Below are positions 13,021 to 25,100 of a stretch of 64,000 nt of DNA, piece after piece; position 1 is the first letter of the stretch; each line of letters starts with the position of its first letter. This DNA is from Setophaga petechia (lineage: Eukaryota > Chordata > Aves > Passeriformes > Parulidae): contig JANCRA010000014.1 of assembly GCA_024362935.1 (NCBI GenBank), positions 4,421,001 to 4,485,000 on the forward strand, read 5' to 3'. Made by a program: the position numbers and the translations under genes. Under the pieces are notes generated by a model. It was given only the letters and a program-made list of their open reading frames with translations, was not told the origin of the DNA and did not search any database.

Positions 13021-16000
13021 TGTAGAAATGAAACAGAAAGTGCTTTGAAGCTTCTGAATGGTTTTGATCATACGTCCAAAACGAATCAACAGTTACTTAG
13101 TGCAAGTGTGTGCCTGTTACAGGGCATTGCTTATGCCCTCTGAAAATAAATCAAGATGGACATTAATCAATATGTGAATGTGCACAGAAAAGCAACTGGT
13201 GGCACTGCAGCCCTGCCTGTCACCGTCTAGGACAAGTGCTCTGCCACCAAATGGACAAAAAGTGTGATAAATTCAATGCAATTAAGATCCTTTTTCACTC
13301 TCTTGAAAGATGAAGGTATTTGCTATTCATATATATATCATTTTTCAGTGGTAAACCAAAACATCTGGTAAATAGTTACTCTAAATTACTATAAAACATA
13401 GCCTGCATTCCTTTCCATGCATGTGTATTGACATTCTTTTCCTGGCATGGGCTCAGATTTACTTCTTGCATGCATAAGTTTTATATTTCCTTCTGCTTTT
13501 GTCATCCTGTTTGCCTGGCATCTACCCAGCACTCTGCACCTTCTCTTGAAATTGTTTTTACAGCAGCAGAAAGGGGCTCGACTTCCAAGAAGCCCAACCC
13601 TCCCTGCGAAGCACCAAATGATTTCTGCTCAGTGAGATGAGAACATCCAATATCCTGCAGAACCTGTCAGTGTGAATGGGTCTCAGGGCAACATCCAAAG
13701 GGTTATGAGCTTTTGTTGTTGTGTGGTTTTTCTCTTGTAATAGGTTGTGAAATGGGTCCTGACATTGTTTCAGCTGTGACATTGTAGCTTGAATTGGAAC
13801 CGCTGGCCTATGAGATTCTCCATTAATGTCAGCTCCACAGCATCCCCTTCCTGCTGTCCCCTGCACAATTTCGTGAGCTCACCCACCCTGTCTGAGAAAA
13901 GACACAATGTGCAGATGTGGCAATAAAAGTGATTAGCAGTGTGGAGAGGCTCCTGCTTAAAGGGAGACAGGATCAAAGCAAATCATGTAATGTGGAGGCA
14001 AGAGAAACCCTCTGGAAGGGACAGAGGGAGACAAAGTCAGGGGAGAGGAAAAACTGCATCTGCTTCTGATATTTGCCCTCTCACTTAATGAAGCCACAAT
14101 CAATTGATTTGAAAGGCAGCAAATTAAAAGCTGGTAGAAAATAAAAGCAAGTGCAGTGTGATCTATAGCAGCACTAACCAAAATGAAATATCACTAAGGA
14201 CAAAAGCTAAATTCAACCCAAAACCAGATTAGATATGCAAACAATGTGAAAGTGGATAGTTACACTGCAGAGAAACACAATTGATTTTATTCATATCAAG
14301 TAAAAATTACTGATATAGGTCATAAGTCAAGTGCCACTAATAAGGTTTGGAAGAATTTTCCCTAGGATCATTTTCCTCTGGACTAAGCAGGCTAAAGAGC
14401 CAATAACTTCTGTGTTCTTCCAGCAATTACAGCCAGGCTTTTCAGAGCAGATATATGGTTATGTCGGAGGGTGGAACAAAGTTTGCATATATACTCTATA
14501 TCCAAGACAATGTCTGGAAACAAATAGGTCTGTGCACAGTGGAAGCAATGAAGCTCCATGCAACTGTCTTAAATCACAGCTGCTGTATGAATTCCCTTTT
14601 AATACCACTTTTTTTCATCAAGTACAAAAGGATTTTTAATGTCTGTTTCTCTAAAGAGCTAAACATTGCAGGGAAAATATTCCTGGCCACTGGTAACCCT
14701 CATCTCAATGGGAATATTAATTGTCTGCTCTCCCTGTTTACCTGTAGAAAACTTACAGGATATAAAAGCTATCAGATTAGCCAATGGGTATAAAATGAGA
14801 ATAAAAGCATTTAAAAGAGACCAATAGCTCAAGATGCTCACAGAGCACGCTGCAGTTGCATAAGCACTACCATGAGAAATCAGGACAGAAACATTTATAT
14901 GGGAAGTGCACTCCAGCCCAGCCGCTTTCCTCCCCCACACTCCCCCAAAAATCATTCAGGAACAGCAGATTGCAAAGAGCAATCACACCAGCCACAGGTT
15001 GGCAATCACATCTTCTCCAAACAGCAATCATGGCTCATACTGATGGACAACAACATGTGAGAAACTGTCATTTTGATATTTAAAATCTGTGGTGTGTAAA
15101 ACACTGTCAGTCTCAGCTGGTGGGATCCGAGTTACTGGCGAAGAAACTACAGAAATAACAGGACCTGAAATGGACCCCACAAGGCAAAATGTTTATTTTT
15201 GCACAACTTTTCAGCATTATTTGTCTATGCTGCAGACTGTACAACTCATTTATTTACCTGACACTGTATTTCAGTGAATAACGTTTGCTCTTAGGACTTG
15301 AAAATTGTATTTTTTCTTGCAACCTCTTCTTACCAAATACTGAGGACAAAAATTTTTAATCTTGCCCTAGGGTCTAAGAGTTGAAGGTAAAGTTGTCTGA
15401 GGCCACTTGTGTGGGAAAAAAGGCTGTTTTAGCAGCACCCCCCTGTCCTGCCCCTTCACACAGCCCTGCTGTAATGCTGGTGGTGTGGCTGGTGGTGCTG
15501 GAGAGGGAGCAAGGGCTTGACCCAGTCAAACTTTATGGCTTCCCAGCTGACAGTGAGAAATTACTTCCTGTGTGCCCAGTGCCAAAGAATGACTTAACTG
15601 GAAAAATTGGATTTTATTTTCTTTTTCCTTTTTTTTTTTTATTTTTTAAGACAGACAGAAGGAGAGAGTCCTGATGGTTTTATGAGGAGAACAGAACAGC
15701 AAAAATCGTAATGGGTTGTCCAGCACAAAATGTCCATGGGATGAATGAGGCCCTTAAAACATCATGGCTGGGGCTGATATACTGCCAGGCTTTTGAGCAG
15801 TTTCAAGACTTTGCTTTCAATTTGAACTTTAAATCAATCTCCCCCTTGATTTCAAAACTGAATTTCAGAGCGTGGGGGACAATGTACCCTTTTGACTTCA
15901 GAGAGGTTTTTTTTAAGTGCATGCATAACCAAAGGCTCTCCCCTCCAATGACACATCCAGTAGGGTTTCCTTCTGGAAACTGAGGTGCAGTGCTGACAAT

Positions 16001-16535
16001 GAGAAACCATAAATTGAATGTGTTCTACTGTACAATACTCAGGAGAAAAAAACCTGGTGATTATACAGAGAATGGGAAAGAAAGTCCCAGGAATTATCAT
16101 GAAACAACACAAAAGGTTACAGTATGGGTGGGGGCAACACCAAAAGATGCAGCACATTGTTGCAACAGACCAAATTCCATTCTCTCCATCTTCTGAGAGA
16201 GGTGTGTGAGCACTGACCTGCTATATCTGGTGATGGAGGAGTTACAGTCATTACGTGGATTGACAAAAGCCTGATTCAGCAACCTGCAGATTTAGAAGGA
16301 GCTAATGGAAACACCATGCACTGAGGAAAAGGTGTGACACCTCCTTACTCCAGCTGCAGTTTCTCCATTAATCTCCACAGCCTTTGGAACAGGATCCAGG
16401 AGTGCTTCTGCACAGTCCTCTCTAAAACAGGTACTGACCCATCTATCAGGGCATGTTGCTTGCCATATTTCATTGTGAAGACTTCAGTTATTTTTGAAGC
16501 CAAAAGTGAGGGGTTTATCACATAACCAACTCTGA
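13021..16535. other. Gene-free unique sequence
   Basis: No exon, RNA gene or transposon is recognised. A T-rich stretch occurs at about 15617-15648. Open frames reach only about 110 codons and overlap freely on both strands. Confidence 0.65.
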
Positions 16536-16540
16536 GGAGG

Positions 16541-17190
16541 TGCCTTGGTTTGGACAGACAGGTGTCTGCTAAGGAAGGCAGGAGCCTCCTCTGAAACAGA
16601 AAATGTAAAACAGCTCCCTCTGAATTATTGTAATTTTGAAACTAAGGGGGTCTCAGGCAAAGACAGGAGTAGGAATACCAGTTCTTTAATAGGAAAATTA
16701 AAAATACAAATGCAATAGTACAAAAACACTACTAGAGTCAGAGCAGTCCCTGCCCCCTGTGTGTCAGGGTGGTGGCACAGCCCCATCCCAGGGGGGCTCA
16801 GCCCTCCTGCAGTGCCAGCTGTGGTTCTGCTGGAGCAGGGATCCTGCACAAGGGGGGAGTTTTCCTCTGCAGATCCAGTGGTGGCATCGATGGGCCTGGG
16901 CTCCCTCTGGGAATGCAGCAGGAAAAGGCTGCTGTGGTGTTCCAAACCTCTGATTATATCCAGGTAGGAATTCCTGGCTCCTCCCCTGGGTGGAGCATCT
17001 CCCAGTGGAATTTTATCAGTCATGCAGGGGCACTCACTGGCCATGGACAGCAGAGATCTCCTGCAGGGAGGATTGGTTGTGGCAGAAATAAAGAAAACTG
17101 CCCAATGAACAGAGGATAACTGCCCCACCTCTGGCAGATGGCAATAGAGCACACACCCCTGGCCACACTGTGCATTTCCAACCTAAGACA
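16541..17190 (-). mobile_element. Solo LTR, ERVL-like (5-bp target duplication), 650 bp
   Basis: The element starts with TGCCTTGG and ends with CTAAGACA on the plus strand, giving TG...CA ends. It is flanked by a perfect 5-bp direct repeat GGAGG at 16536-16540 and 17191-17195. Five-bp duplications are typical of ERVL/spuma-like elements. Minus orientation is inferred from a TATA-like GATATAATC (16952-16960) that lies upstream, in minus sense, of an ATTAAA poly(A)-type signal at 16685-16690. The overall sequence matches my recollection of a common passerine LTR family; no search was run. The longest open frame of the whole window, 175 codons at 16625-17152 on the minus strand, lies entirely inside this LTR and has no recognisable domain, so I treat it as chance. 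No retroviral internal genes adjoin. Confidence 0.82.
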
Positions 17191-17195
17191 GGAGG

Positions 17196-18854
17196 ACTCA
17201 GAGAACCTGCACCTTTTATCTGATTTTGGTGATTTTTTTTTTTTATTTTAATGATGATGCAACCCAGCTGATGGGGGCCTCAGCTCTGCTCTCAGTGCAG
17301 CAGAACCCCTGTGACCCAGGACAGGAGCCTGTTCCCTCTGCTCCTCCCTTGTGCCACACGTCACCAGCTGTGGGCAGTGCCAAGGAAAACCAGCCTCTGG
17401 CTTCTCTGCCAGAACAAGCACATCTGAGAGATGTGCCAGTCACGCTGCAAAGCCACAGCTGAAACTTCTGCAAAAGTGCCAGCTACAGCAGTTGTTGCTT
17501 TTGTTTGCACATTATTGCCACGAAGTCAGTCGGTGTCCTTCAGCCGCCACAAACTTGAGCTGATTTGGCTCTCCTTTAGAGAAATTAGAAAGAATTCAAA
17601 CTGTGCTTTCATGTTAAAATAAAAAAGCCTGTCTGGGTGGCTTTACAAGCCTTTTCTGGTGCTTTCTGTTTTATTTCTTGGAGATCTACTGACACAGCCC
17701 CATCCTGAGCAGAGCTGGTTTGTAGCAATTCATGAGTTGCAGGCAAACGTTCAGCCTCTCAGTGATGGAGAGCTTTGCTGCTATTGGAGGGAAAGCTGAT
17801 CTGGAGTGCAGACCCATCTGTTCCTTAATAACATTTAGAGGCAATATTCCATTCCTACCTGGAAGGCAAGCCTCGAGACAGAAAATAATCATTTTTTATG
17901 AGATATTTAGATAACTATCAGAGACTCCTGCTTCTTACAATCAGCAGTATCTGCTACTGCTATTCCTCATGCTTTAGTGGTTTGGACTTGTGACAGAAAA
18001 TTCATCTTTGGGAGGATACATCTGTGAGTGCCACAGCATATAAGATTGATCAACTTCTGTTATTGCTTTGCTGTGTTCAGTTCTTTTTCTGGATGTATAT
18101 CTAGCCAGAGAGATAGGCAGTCAATTTTCTCCTTTTTTTTTTTTTTTTAGACCACTGATTACTTCCTGCTCTTAAGGCAAAAAAGACTTTGATAATTTAC
18201 AAAGGACATTGGACAAGACCCAGAACTTGTACTGGGGAAAATGGTGGAGTGTCTGCAAGCATCCATTGGAGGTCTCCTAGAAAAAAATTGGGCTGCCAAC
18301 TCTGCAGATTTCTTTTTGCATAGTAAATCCAAATTCTCAGGTTCTAAATAAATGTGAAGCTCATTCCACTGAATGACAGGGATGGAAAAGTAATCACTGC
18401 TAGAAAGGGAAAAGATAAAGTTCTGTCGCTCTATGATGCCTTTCAGGAGAGGATTTTACTCATGTTAATGAGGCCCTGTAACATAATAGCAATATTGAAT
18501 TTCTTATGGAGGATGGATTCAGGATTTCCAGAGATGTGTGGCAGAAAGTCAGAGTGCTGAGGGCAAAAGTGGAGCTTGGGTAACAGTTTGGCAGCCCAGA
18601 CTTGTGGTCTTTTAAACCAGCTATTAAATCACCATGATTTAAGGGAAGGAAAAGAGCAGCTCCCTGAGGCTCCATGGCAGTGCTGTGCATTCCAGCCTCC
18701 CCTCTGCTCTGAGGACTGGGCAAAAGGAGTGGGGAAGAGACCATGGCTGTTCAACCTCACTCTATTAATCTTCTGAAGGGGCTGAGAAGTCCTGCCCGGT
18801 TTAGGATCTCTGCTCTGCAGCACATCAGGAGCACACAGCACCATGCAGGACAGC
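17196..18854. other. Gene-free unique sequence with a T16 tract
   Basis: No gene is recognised. Sixteen T followed by AG occur at 18133-18150. This resembles a splice acceptor, but no open, recognisable exon follows. A T12 tract lies at 17233-17244. Confidence 0.6.
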
Positions 18855-19160
18855 CACCAGAATTAACACTGGGAATTAACACCAGTCACCAGAATTAACA
18901 ATGGGAATTGCCACCAATCACCAGAATTAACAATGGGAATTAACACCAATCACCAGAATTAACAATGGGAATTAACACCAGTCACCAGAATTAACAATGG
19001 GAATTGCCACCAATCACCAGAATTAACACTGAGAATTGCCACCAATCACCAGAATTAACACTGAGAATTACCACCAGACAGCCACCAGCATTAACAATGG
19101 GAATTACCACCAGTCACCAGAATTAACGCTGAGAATTGCCACCAATCACCAGAATTAATA
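18855..19160. repeat. 32-bp minisatellite, about 9.5 copies
   Basis: Nine full units and one partial unit begin with CACCAGAATTAAC and repeat every 32 bp. The seventh unit is 36 bp because it carries a 4-bp insertion. Units differ at a few positions: AACAATGGG, AACACTGGG, AACACTGAG or AACGCTGAG in the centre, and CCAAT or CCAGT at the end. Five units carry AACAATGG, which fits the SOX-protein consensus. At five unit junctions CCAATCA is formed, which fits the NF-Y consensus. There are no unique spacers between repeats, so it is a plain minisatellite. Motif matches are seen directly; any binding is inference. Confidence 0.92.
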
Positions 19161-22100
19161 CACAGAGGAAAGAAGTGCTGGTCTGGCTGGGGTGAGGTTT
19201 TGTGAGGTCCTTCTGGCACAAACCAAAGGGGATGGAGGCTGAAGATCCCAGCACTCCCAAAAGCTCCAGTCCTTTGCACTCCTCTGAGCTGGGCTGATTT
19301 GTTTCCAGCAATATCTTCATTTCAGGATGGTATATTAACAGTTTATTTGATTTTCCCTTTCCCAAAGCACAGTTAGCTGAGGGACACTGCAAAGTGTAAT
19401 TGCTGGTGCCAATATCTCTTTAGCCTGCAGATTTCACTCACACAGCTCATTCTTCTCTCCCTTCTCCTCCTCCTCCCCAGCTGACAGTGCCAGGATGCTC
19501 TTGCTGCACTCTACAAACAGTGTGAGCCTAATTATGGATTTTTTTTCAGACTGGATCTTAGCGAGTTTAAGTGAAAAACAAAATATTTGATTTCTACAAA
19601 TTAATGAAGACAACAGAGCACACATCCGTTGTACGTCAATTAGCAACATATGGTGAAAGGCTTGCAAAATAATCAAATGATCTAACAATAAAGAAATGAA
19701 ATAATGTAGCAATTTCTCCCTCTTAGTAGCTAAATATGTTACATGATGCTTGTTTCACAGATTTTCCAAGCAGATTGTGGAACACCTGCAAGCACGTAAG
19801 TGCTGCTTTATCAGGACAAGCAGCAGAGAGATTTTCTATATAAACCAGTGCAGTTTGATTTCTTTTGGACAGTTAGAACTGTATTTAGGGAAAAAATAGA
19901 GATGTCACCTTCAGGGGGGTTGTTAGGTTTGTTTGGTTTTTTATTAGGTTTTGGAGGTTTGGGGTTTAATTAGGTTTTATCAAAAAAATGATAAAGGAGA
20001 CAGTCGAATGTTTCCTTATAAACTTAAAACTTTGCACCTATTTTGTTTTTGTGCACCAACCAAACACAAAGCATCAAAGGAAAATGGGAAAGAGCTGGGA
20101 TGTACTTCCCTGTTGCAGCCCCTCTGCTCTTGCAAGCAAGCTCTGCTTCCCAGGAAATGTGCACCTCTTTCAAATTCTCACTTCTGAACCTGGCTCCTGA
20201 GCCCAAAACAGGCAAACTTTTTCACTAAGACTTCTGAAAATCTGGCCATTTATTTAAATGGGAAATATAAATTAGGGCTTGTATTGAGATCTGGCTTAAA
20301 AGCCTTGCATAGCTTTGTTACATGAAACCTTTATGAACCTCACACTACGAGCTATCTGCAGAAAAAAATCTCCCTATTACTACAGATAGCTGTGCTCCTT
20401 GGAGATAATATATGTACATCCTCAGATCCTGATTTTCTAAGGTTATAAATCCACCACTCTGAAGCACAGCAGCAAATCCAGTGCTTGAAAACACACTTTA
20501 CTGTTGATGATGATGAAAAATTGTATTCACTGTCCTCAGCAGCAGAACTGCTGCTTGATCCAGTTAGCCCAGATGCCTCAATTGCAAAGTGAGTTTATTT
20601 GCCTGCAGAAAAACCTGCAGGAGGATGCCAAGGGAGTGAGCAGAAGGACAGATGGGGATTACTGGGCCATGGAGATCAGGAGGAAGAGAAGAAAAGTGGA
20701 GTAGAAGAGAAGGATGGGCGTGCAAATGGCCATCTTTAGCTGCATTTTTGTGACAGCTGCTGACATGGGGATAAATAGCGGGGAGGAGGCACCAGGTAGT
20801 GCACAAACCACAAAGCATGAATATAATAATGAAAGTTTTACATCTAAACTTTTCAAGGTCTTAAAAGTAAAGAAAAAATGTCGTAGGGAGAGGCAGCACT
20901 GCCATAAATAAAGCTAAATGTGTCTGTTCCCCCCCAGCCCCAGAACTGCACATCTCACCATGCCTCTCCTCTCTAGCCATGCCCACAGCTGTCAGATCAG
21001 GTCCCTCCTCAGTCCTTGAACTTGGCAGGGGCAGGACAGGAGCTTAGAGGAACCCAGGGTATTCCCAAAAGGAGGTAAGGAAAGCAGAAGAGGAAGTGTA
21101 GTGCAAGAAAACAATAGAAAAACTCAGCATCCTGGAAAAGTATCAGATTATAAAAATAATAAAGTGATAAACCAACTGCTCCTCTTTGGGGTCAGTCGTA
21201 AGAAGCTGTGGGATGAAGCTGAGGTAGCCTGGAGTGGAAAATAATCACAACTTCAGTTATGACTTCTATAAAATGGACATTATCCATTAAATGGGCATTA
21301 TCTCCTCTTCTTTCATATTCATGGACAGATTCCAAGGTGAGGCAGAGCAAGTGCTGGGAGAAAAAAAGATGCAGCCACTGAGGTACAACATGGTTCAGAG
21401 CTTAAGTTCCAGAGGAGGCAGGAAATGTGGAACCAGAGGAATGGCCCAGAAAGGAGAGGTGGAGGAGAAGAAGGGGTGGTGCCACAGAGCCTCTGACCTG
21501 GTCTCCAGGGGTGGCCACCACCAGGCAGCTCCACGTGGGCAGCAAATTCAGCATCTGGGAGCAGAAGGGACTTCAGGATCAATGGCAACATGAGCAGGGT
21601 CACTGTGGCACCAGTGAGCTGTTTGTGTGCACAGAAATCCATCCCAGAGCTGCCATCCCTGCTGCTCAAGGTCAAGTCCAGATGGGGAATATAATGCTGT
21701 CCTTGACTACACTGCAAAAGGAAAAGTTCCTTTGGTGCTTTGTCACAGAGTTCAATCATTTCCAATCAGTGATCATGGTGCAAAATCATGCCTGGTTTGT
21801 GTTGTGAGGGGTGAGCCCAAGTGGAGTTTTTTGGCCTCTGCATTGAAAACTAAGCTGAAAACAGCTCATTTATATAGGCCACTGATTACTTATTTAATTA
21901 TAACTTCCACTCTCCCTTACAGTGATAAAGGGATCTTTAACTGGTACCAATAGCACAAAGCAAATCTTCTGGATTTTTTCAGCTCATACAAGAGATTAAA
22001 CATTCCTCTTTAAGCATTGTGATTTCTCTCTTCTTTCTTGTAGAGTCAGAAATAAAAATTTCGTTTCCTCTTTGTTGTACCATGAAATCTCCCTTTTCTA

Positions 22101-25100
22101 ATGAGTGTGTGAACCAGTCATTTTGCTCTTAATAGGCCACTTACTGAATTTGATGGAGGAGATAATTAAATGTGACAGATATTCGTACGCATCTATCTTA
22201 AAACTAGCACTCAAAGATTATAAAAGCCATAACGTTCTCTTAATGAAATATGGCTGAACATGAGGAAAACACATTTCAATGTGTCTGAAAACAACTGCAA
22301 AATTTAGAGATAAACACTGTTAACACTTGATAAGCCTGCACGGTTTTGATGTGTACCACAGACAGCAGCAAACAAATACCCTTTTTGAAGTAGATGAAAG
22401 CTGGAGATAAATTTGTTTGACTTCCAAACAAGAGGGAATGAGTATGAAAGTCCGAGAGAATATACACAGTATAACTACTGAAGCAAGAAAGAGGTTTTTT
22501 ATAACTTGTAAAGAAAATGCCAAGGAAAATTCATTTAAATAAAGCTTTTCAAAACTTCAGCACTGAATTTCAGTGGCCATTAGTCAAGCCCCGTGTTCCT
22601 GGGTGGTGTTAAAAGCCTGGACTATGGTAAACTATCTTGGGAAACCAACTGGATCGATAACTCCAGGGATTTTCTCCATTCAATCTCAGCCCTGCTCTGT
22701 TCACCTAGCTGGGTTCTTGGCACTTAGATTTAGTCCATTTAGCTAAGGGACAAGCAGATGTCATGGAAGGTGGAGAAATAATTGTAACAGCATTCAGAAA
22801 CCAGGAAAATGGGACGATTCTTAGGGCTTGTGGGCTGGCAGGGGCAGGCAGGTGCAGTGCCAGGAAACCACTGGTGTGCAGCAGGGACCCCAAGGCAGCG
22901 CCGTGGGCAGGGCAGAGCTCCCACGTCCCACTTGGCACAGCTCCATTTGTGCAGTAGCTGCTCTGGGTAAGTTTAAGCAGTTAAACCTTCCTGACAGGTG
23001 AAAGATACCAGAAAAGAGTAATTTGATAAAAGAGAAGGGCAGTGAAGGGGATGTGAAGAGGAAGGCTACAGTGAGGAAGATGGGGTAGCAGGCAGGGACA
23101 CTTGGTCACCTCACTGCCACTCTCAGACATGGAGAACATGGCCCTCAAGCTATGGATCCATATCAGGGTGGTGCTGTGAGATCATTCGAGACCCCAGTCC
23201 AAGGCTGATGATGAGTTTCCACTTTAAATTTTATATTCTTTGAAAGGTACATGCTTGCCCTCCTGTGGGGAAGGATCTGGTTCGTGTATTGCCAAGATTG
23301 CTGTTCTGTCCAGCTGCATTTCATGTTGTTGTTTGACTGCCTGAATTTGAAAACCACACCAGGATCCAAATTATCTGACAAGGAATAACCTCCTTTTCCT
23401 GCTCAGGCACAATTCTCCCTCAGATACCTGCAGAATCACTACCCAGCCCTTAAATTTATTTACAAGGGATCCCTTGTTTACACAGTATTTAGACCTAAAA
23501 TTATCAAGGAGAAATAAAATGTCACATCGTTTCAGGGCTATAAAACCTGTTTCTAGCACAGATAAACTCTCCTGTTCCTCCCCTGCCTGTCAGGATATTG
23601 CTCCTTTTAGGAATTTTCTTGGGTTAAATGATTTGATGAGCAGCTTCCAGTGGAGAAATGGACTCATCCCACAGTTTTGTATCAAGAGCCAGACATGAGG
23701 CTCCAAGGCAATGCTGGAGCTGTGTCATGCAAGTGGTTGGGCCACGGCCTCTGAGATGATTTGTGCCATTAGAAACCAAAACTTGGCCTCCTAAACAGAA
23801 AGAGGCTTTTTGGAGCATGTGCCTGCTGGTTGCAGGCTTTGTTCCAGGAGCAGAGTTCACAGAGTTGAGTGAGATGTCTGAATTCCCTCTGGGGTGAAGG
23901 GAGAGGATTTAGTGCCTCAGAATGAGATTCAGAGTGGGCAGTGAGTAAATCAGAGAACACTTAAGCCTGCCTTAGGAAATACTAAAGAGAGGGGTGTATT
24001 TGGAATCCTCCACAGATCCACGGTTTAGCACTGACCCACATCCATGAGACAGGAGGTGCTGTGAAAATGGGATTCAGAGCCCTGACCCTATTCCAGAACT
24101 AATTTGTCAACTCTGAGTAAAAAACTTCTTCTTGCTGCTAATGCCAAGGTTAGAAGGCAGATGGGGCAGGAAGTGGAGGCTGTAACCACAGTCTACTTTT
24201 AGAGCAGCAAAAACCTGTGCCTGAGTTCCTCCATGAGTTCGAGAGGCAAAACCACATCCTTTCCTTTCCAAAGGCCACACATAAATCTCAGGAACCATTT
24301 CTCATTTTGGAGTAACAGAGCAGCAGGCTGGAGATGGGGAAGGGACACCAGGTGAGGAGTGGGAGACAAAAAGAGCATCACAATCCCTTCCCCACAGAGC
24401 TGCTAAGCGAGGAGCCTCAGCTGCCTGCAAGGACACAGAGCTCTGTGCTTCCCTCACCTCTGTCATGTAAGAGGAATACAGCAGGTGGAAAGGTAAGAGG
24501 AAACTGTGCTTTGATCATGAACGAAATTTATTTCAGGCCACATGAGAGGAGAGAGGCCATGGGGCAAGAGAGAAGGTGGTGGAGAGGAGCCAGCCATGGC
24601 AGCTGCAGGCAAATGTGCTCTCGTTACCAAGCTCTCATCTCACACTGGGAAAGCCTTTGGATGAAACACTTAAAAGAGCAGCAGCCTCTAGCTATTAGCT
24701 GAAGATTTTATTAATTTCCATGGATGTGCCCTTGCAGAAGGTTGAATTTCTTCCCATCTCCTTCAGCCCCAGTGTCCTCCAGCCCCTTTCCTGCATCCCG
24801 TGTTGGCAGCACTTTCCAACGAGTGTCTCTAGGGAATATAATCCACACACTTCTCCTCCTTGTGTCTGTATCATTAATAGGAAAATCCAGCAGGACCCGT
24901 GGCAGGCATGATTTTTAGCCTCCCTCCTCCTCTTGTGTCTGCTTTTATTCAGACAAATCAGCAGCACTTCAAAGCTCCCCACTTTGCCAGCATCCAGAGC
25001 ACCTCATCCCACCTGCTTCAGAGACACTGGGATAAATCAGATCCCCTGCATTCCTCACACTACTCAATCTATTGCTTTTGGGGATTTGCTTTCAAACAAA

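Noticed and set aside
16625..17152. A 175-codon protein gene on the minus strand
   Set aside because: It lies inside an LTR, has no recognisable domain, and the same DNA has open frames of more than 100 codons on the other strand, as repeat-derived sequence often does.
18133..18150. Splice acceptor (T16 followed by AG)
   Set aside because: No recognisable exon or donor site follows. T-tracts of this length occur at least five times in the window without exons.
21319..21765. 148-codon minus-strand open frame as a gene
   Set aside because: It is matched by a 126-codon frame on the opposite strand over the same DNA, and neither resembles a known protein.
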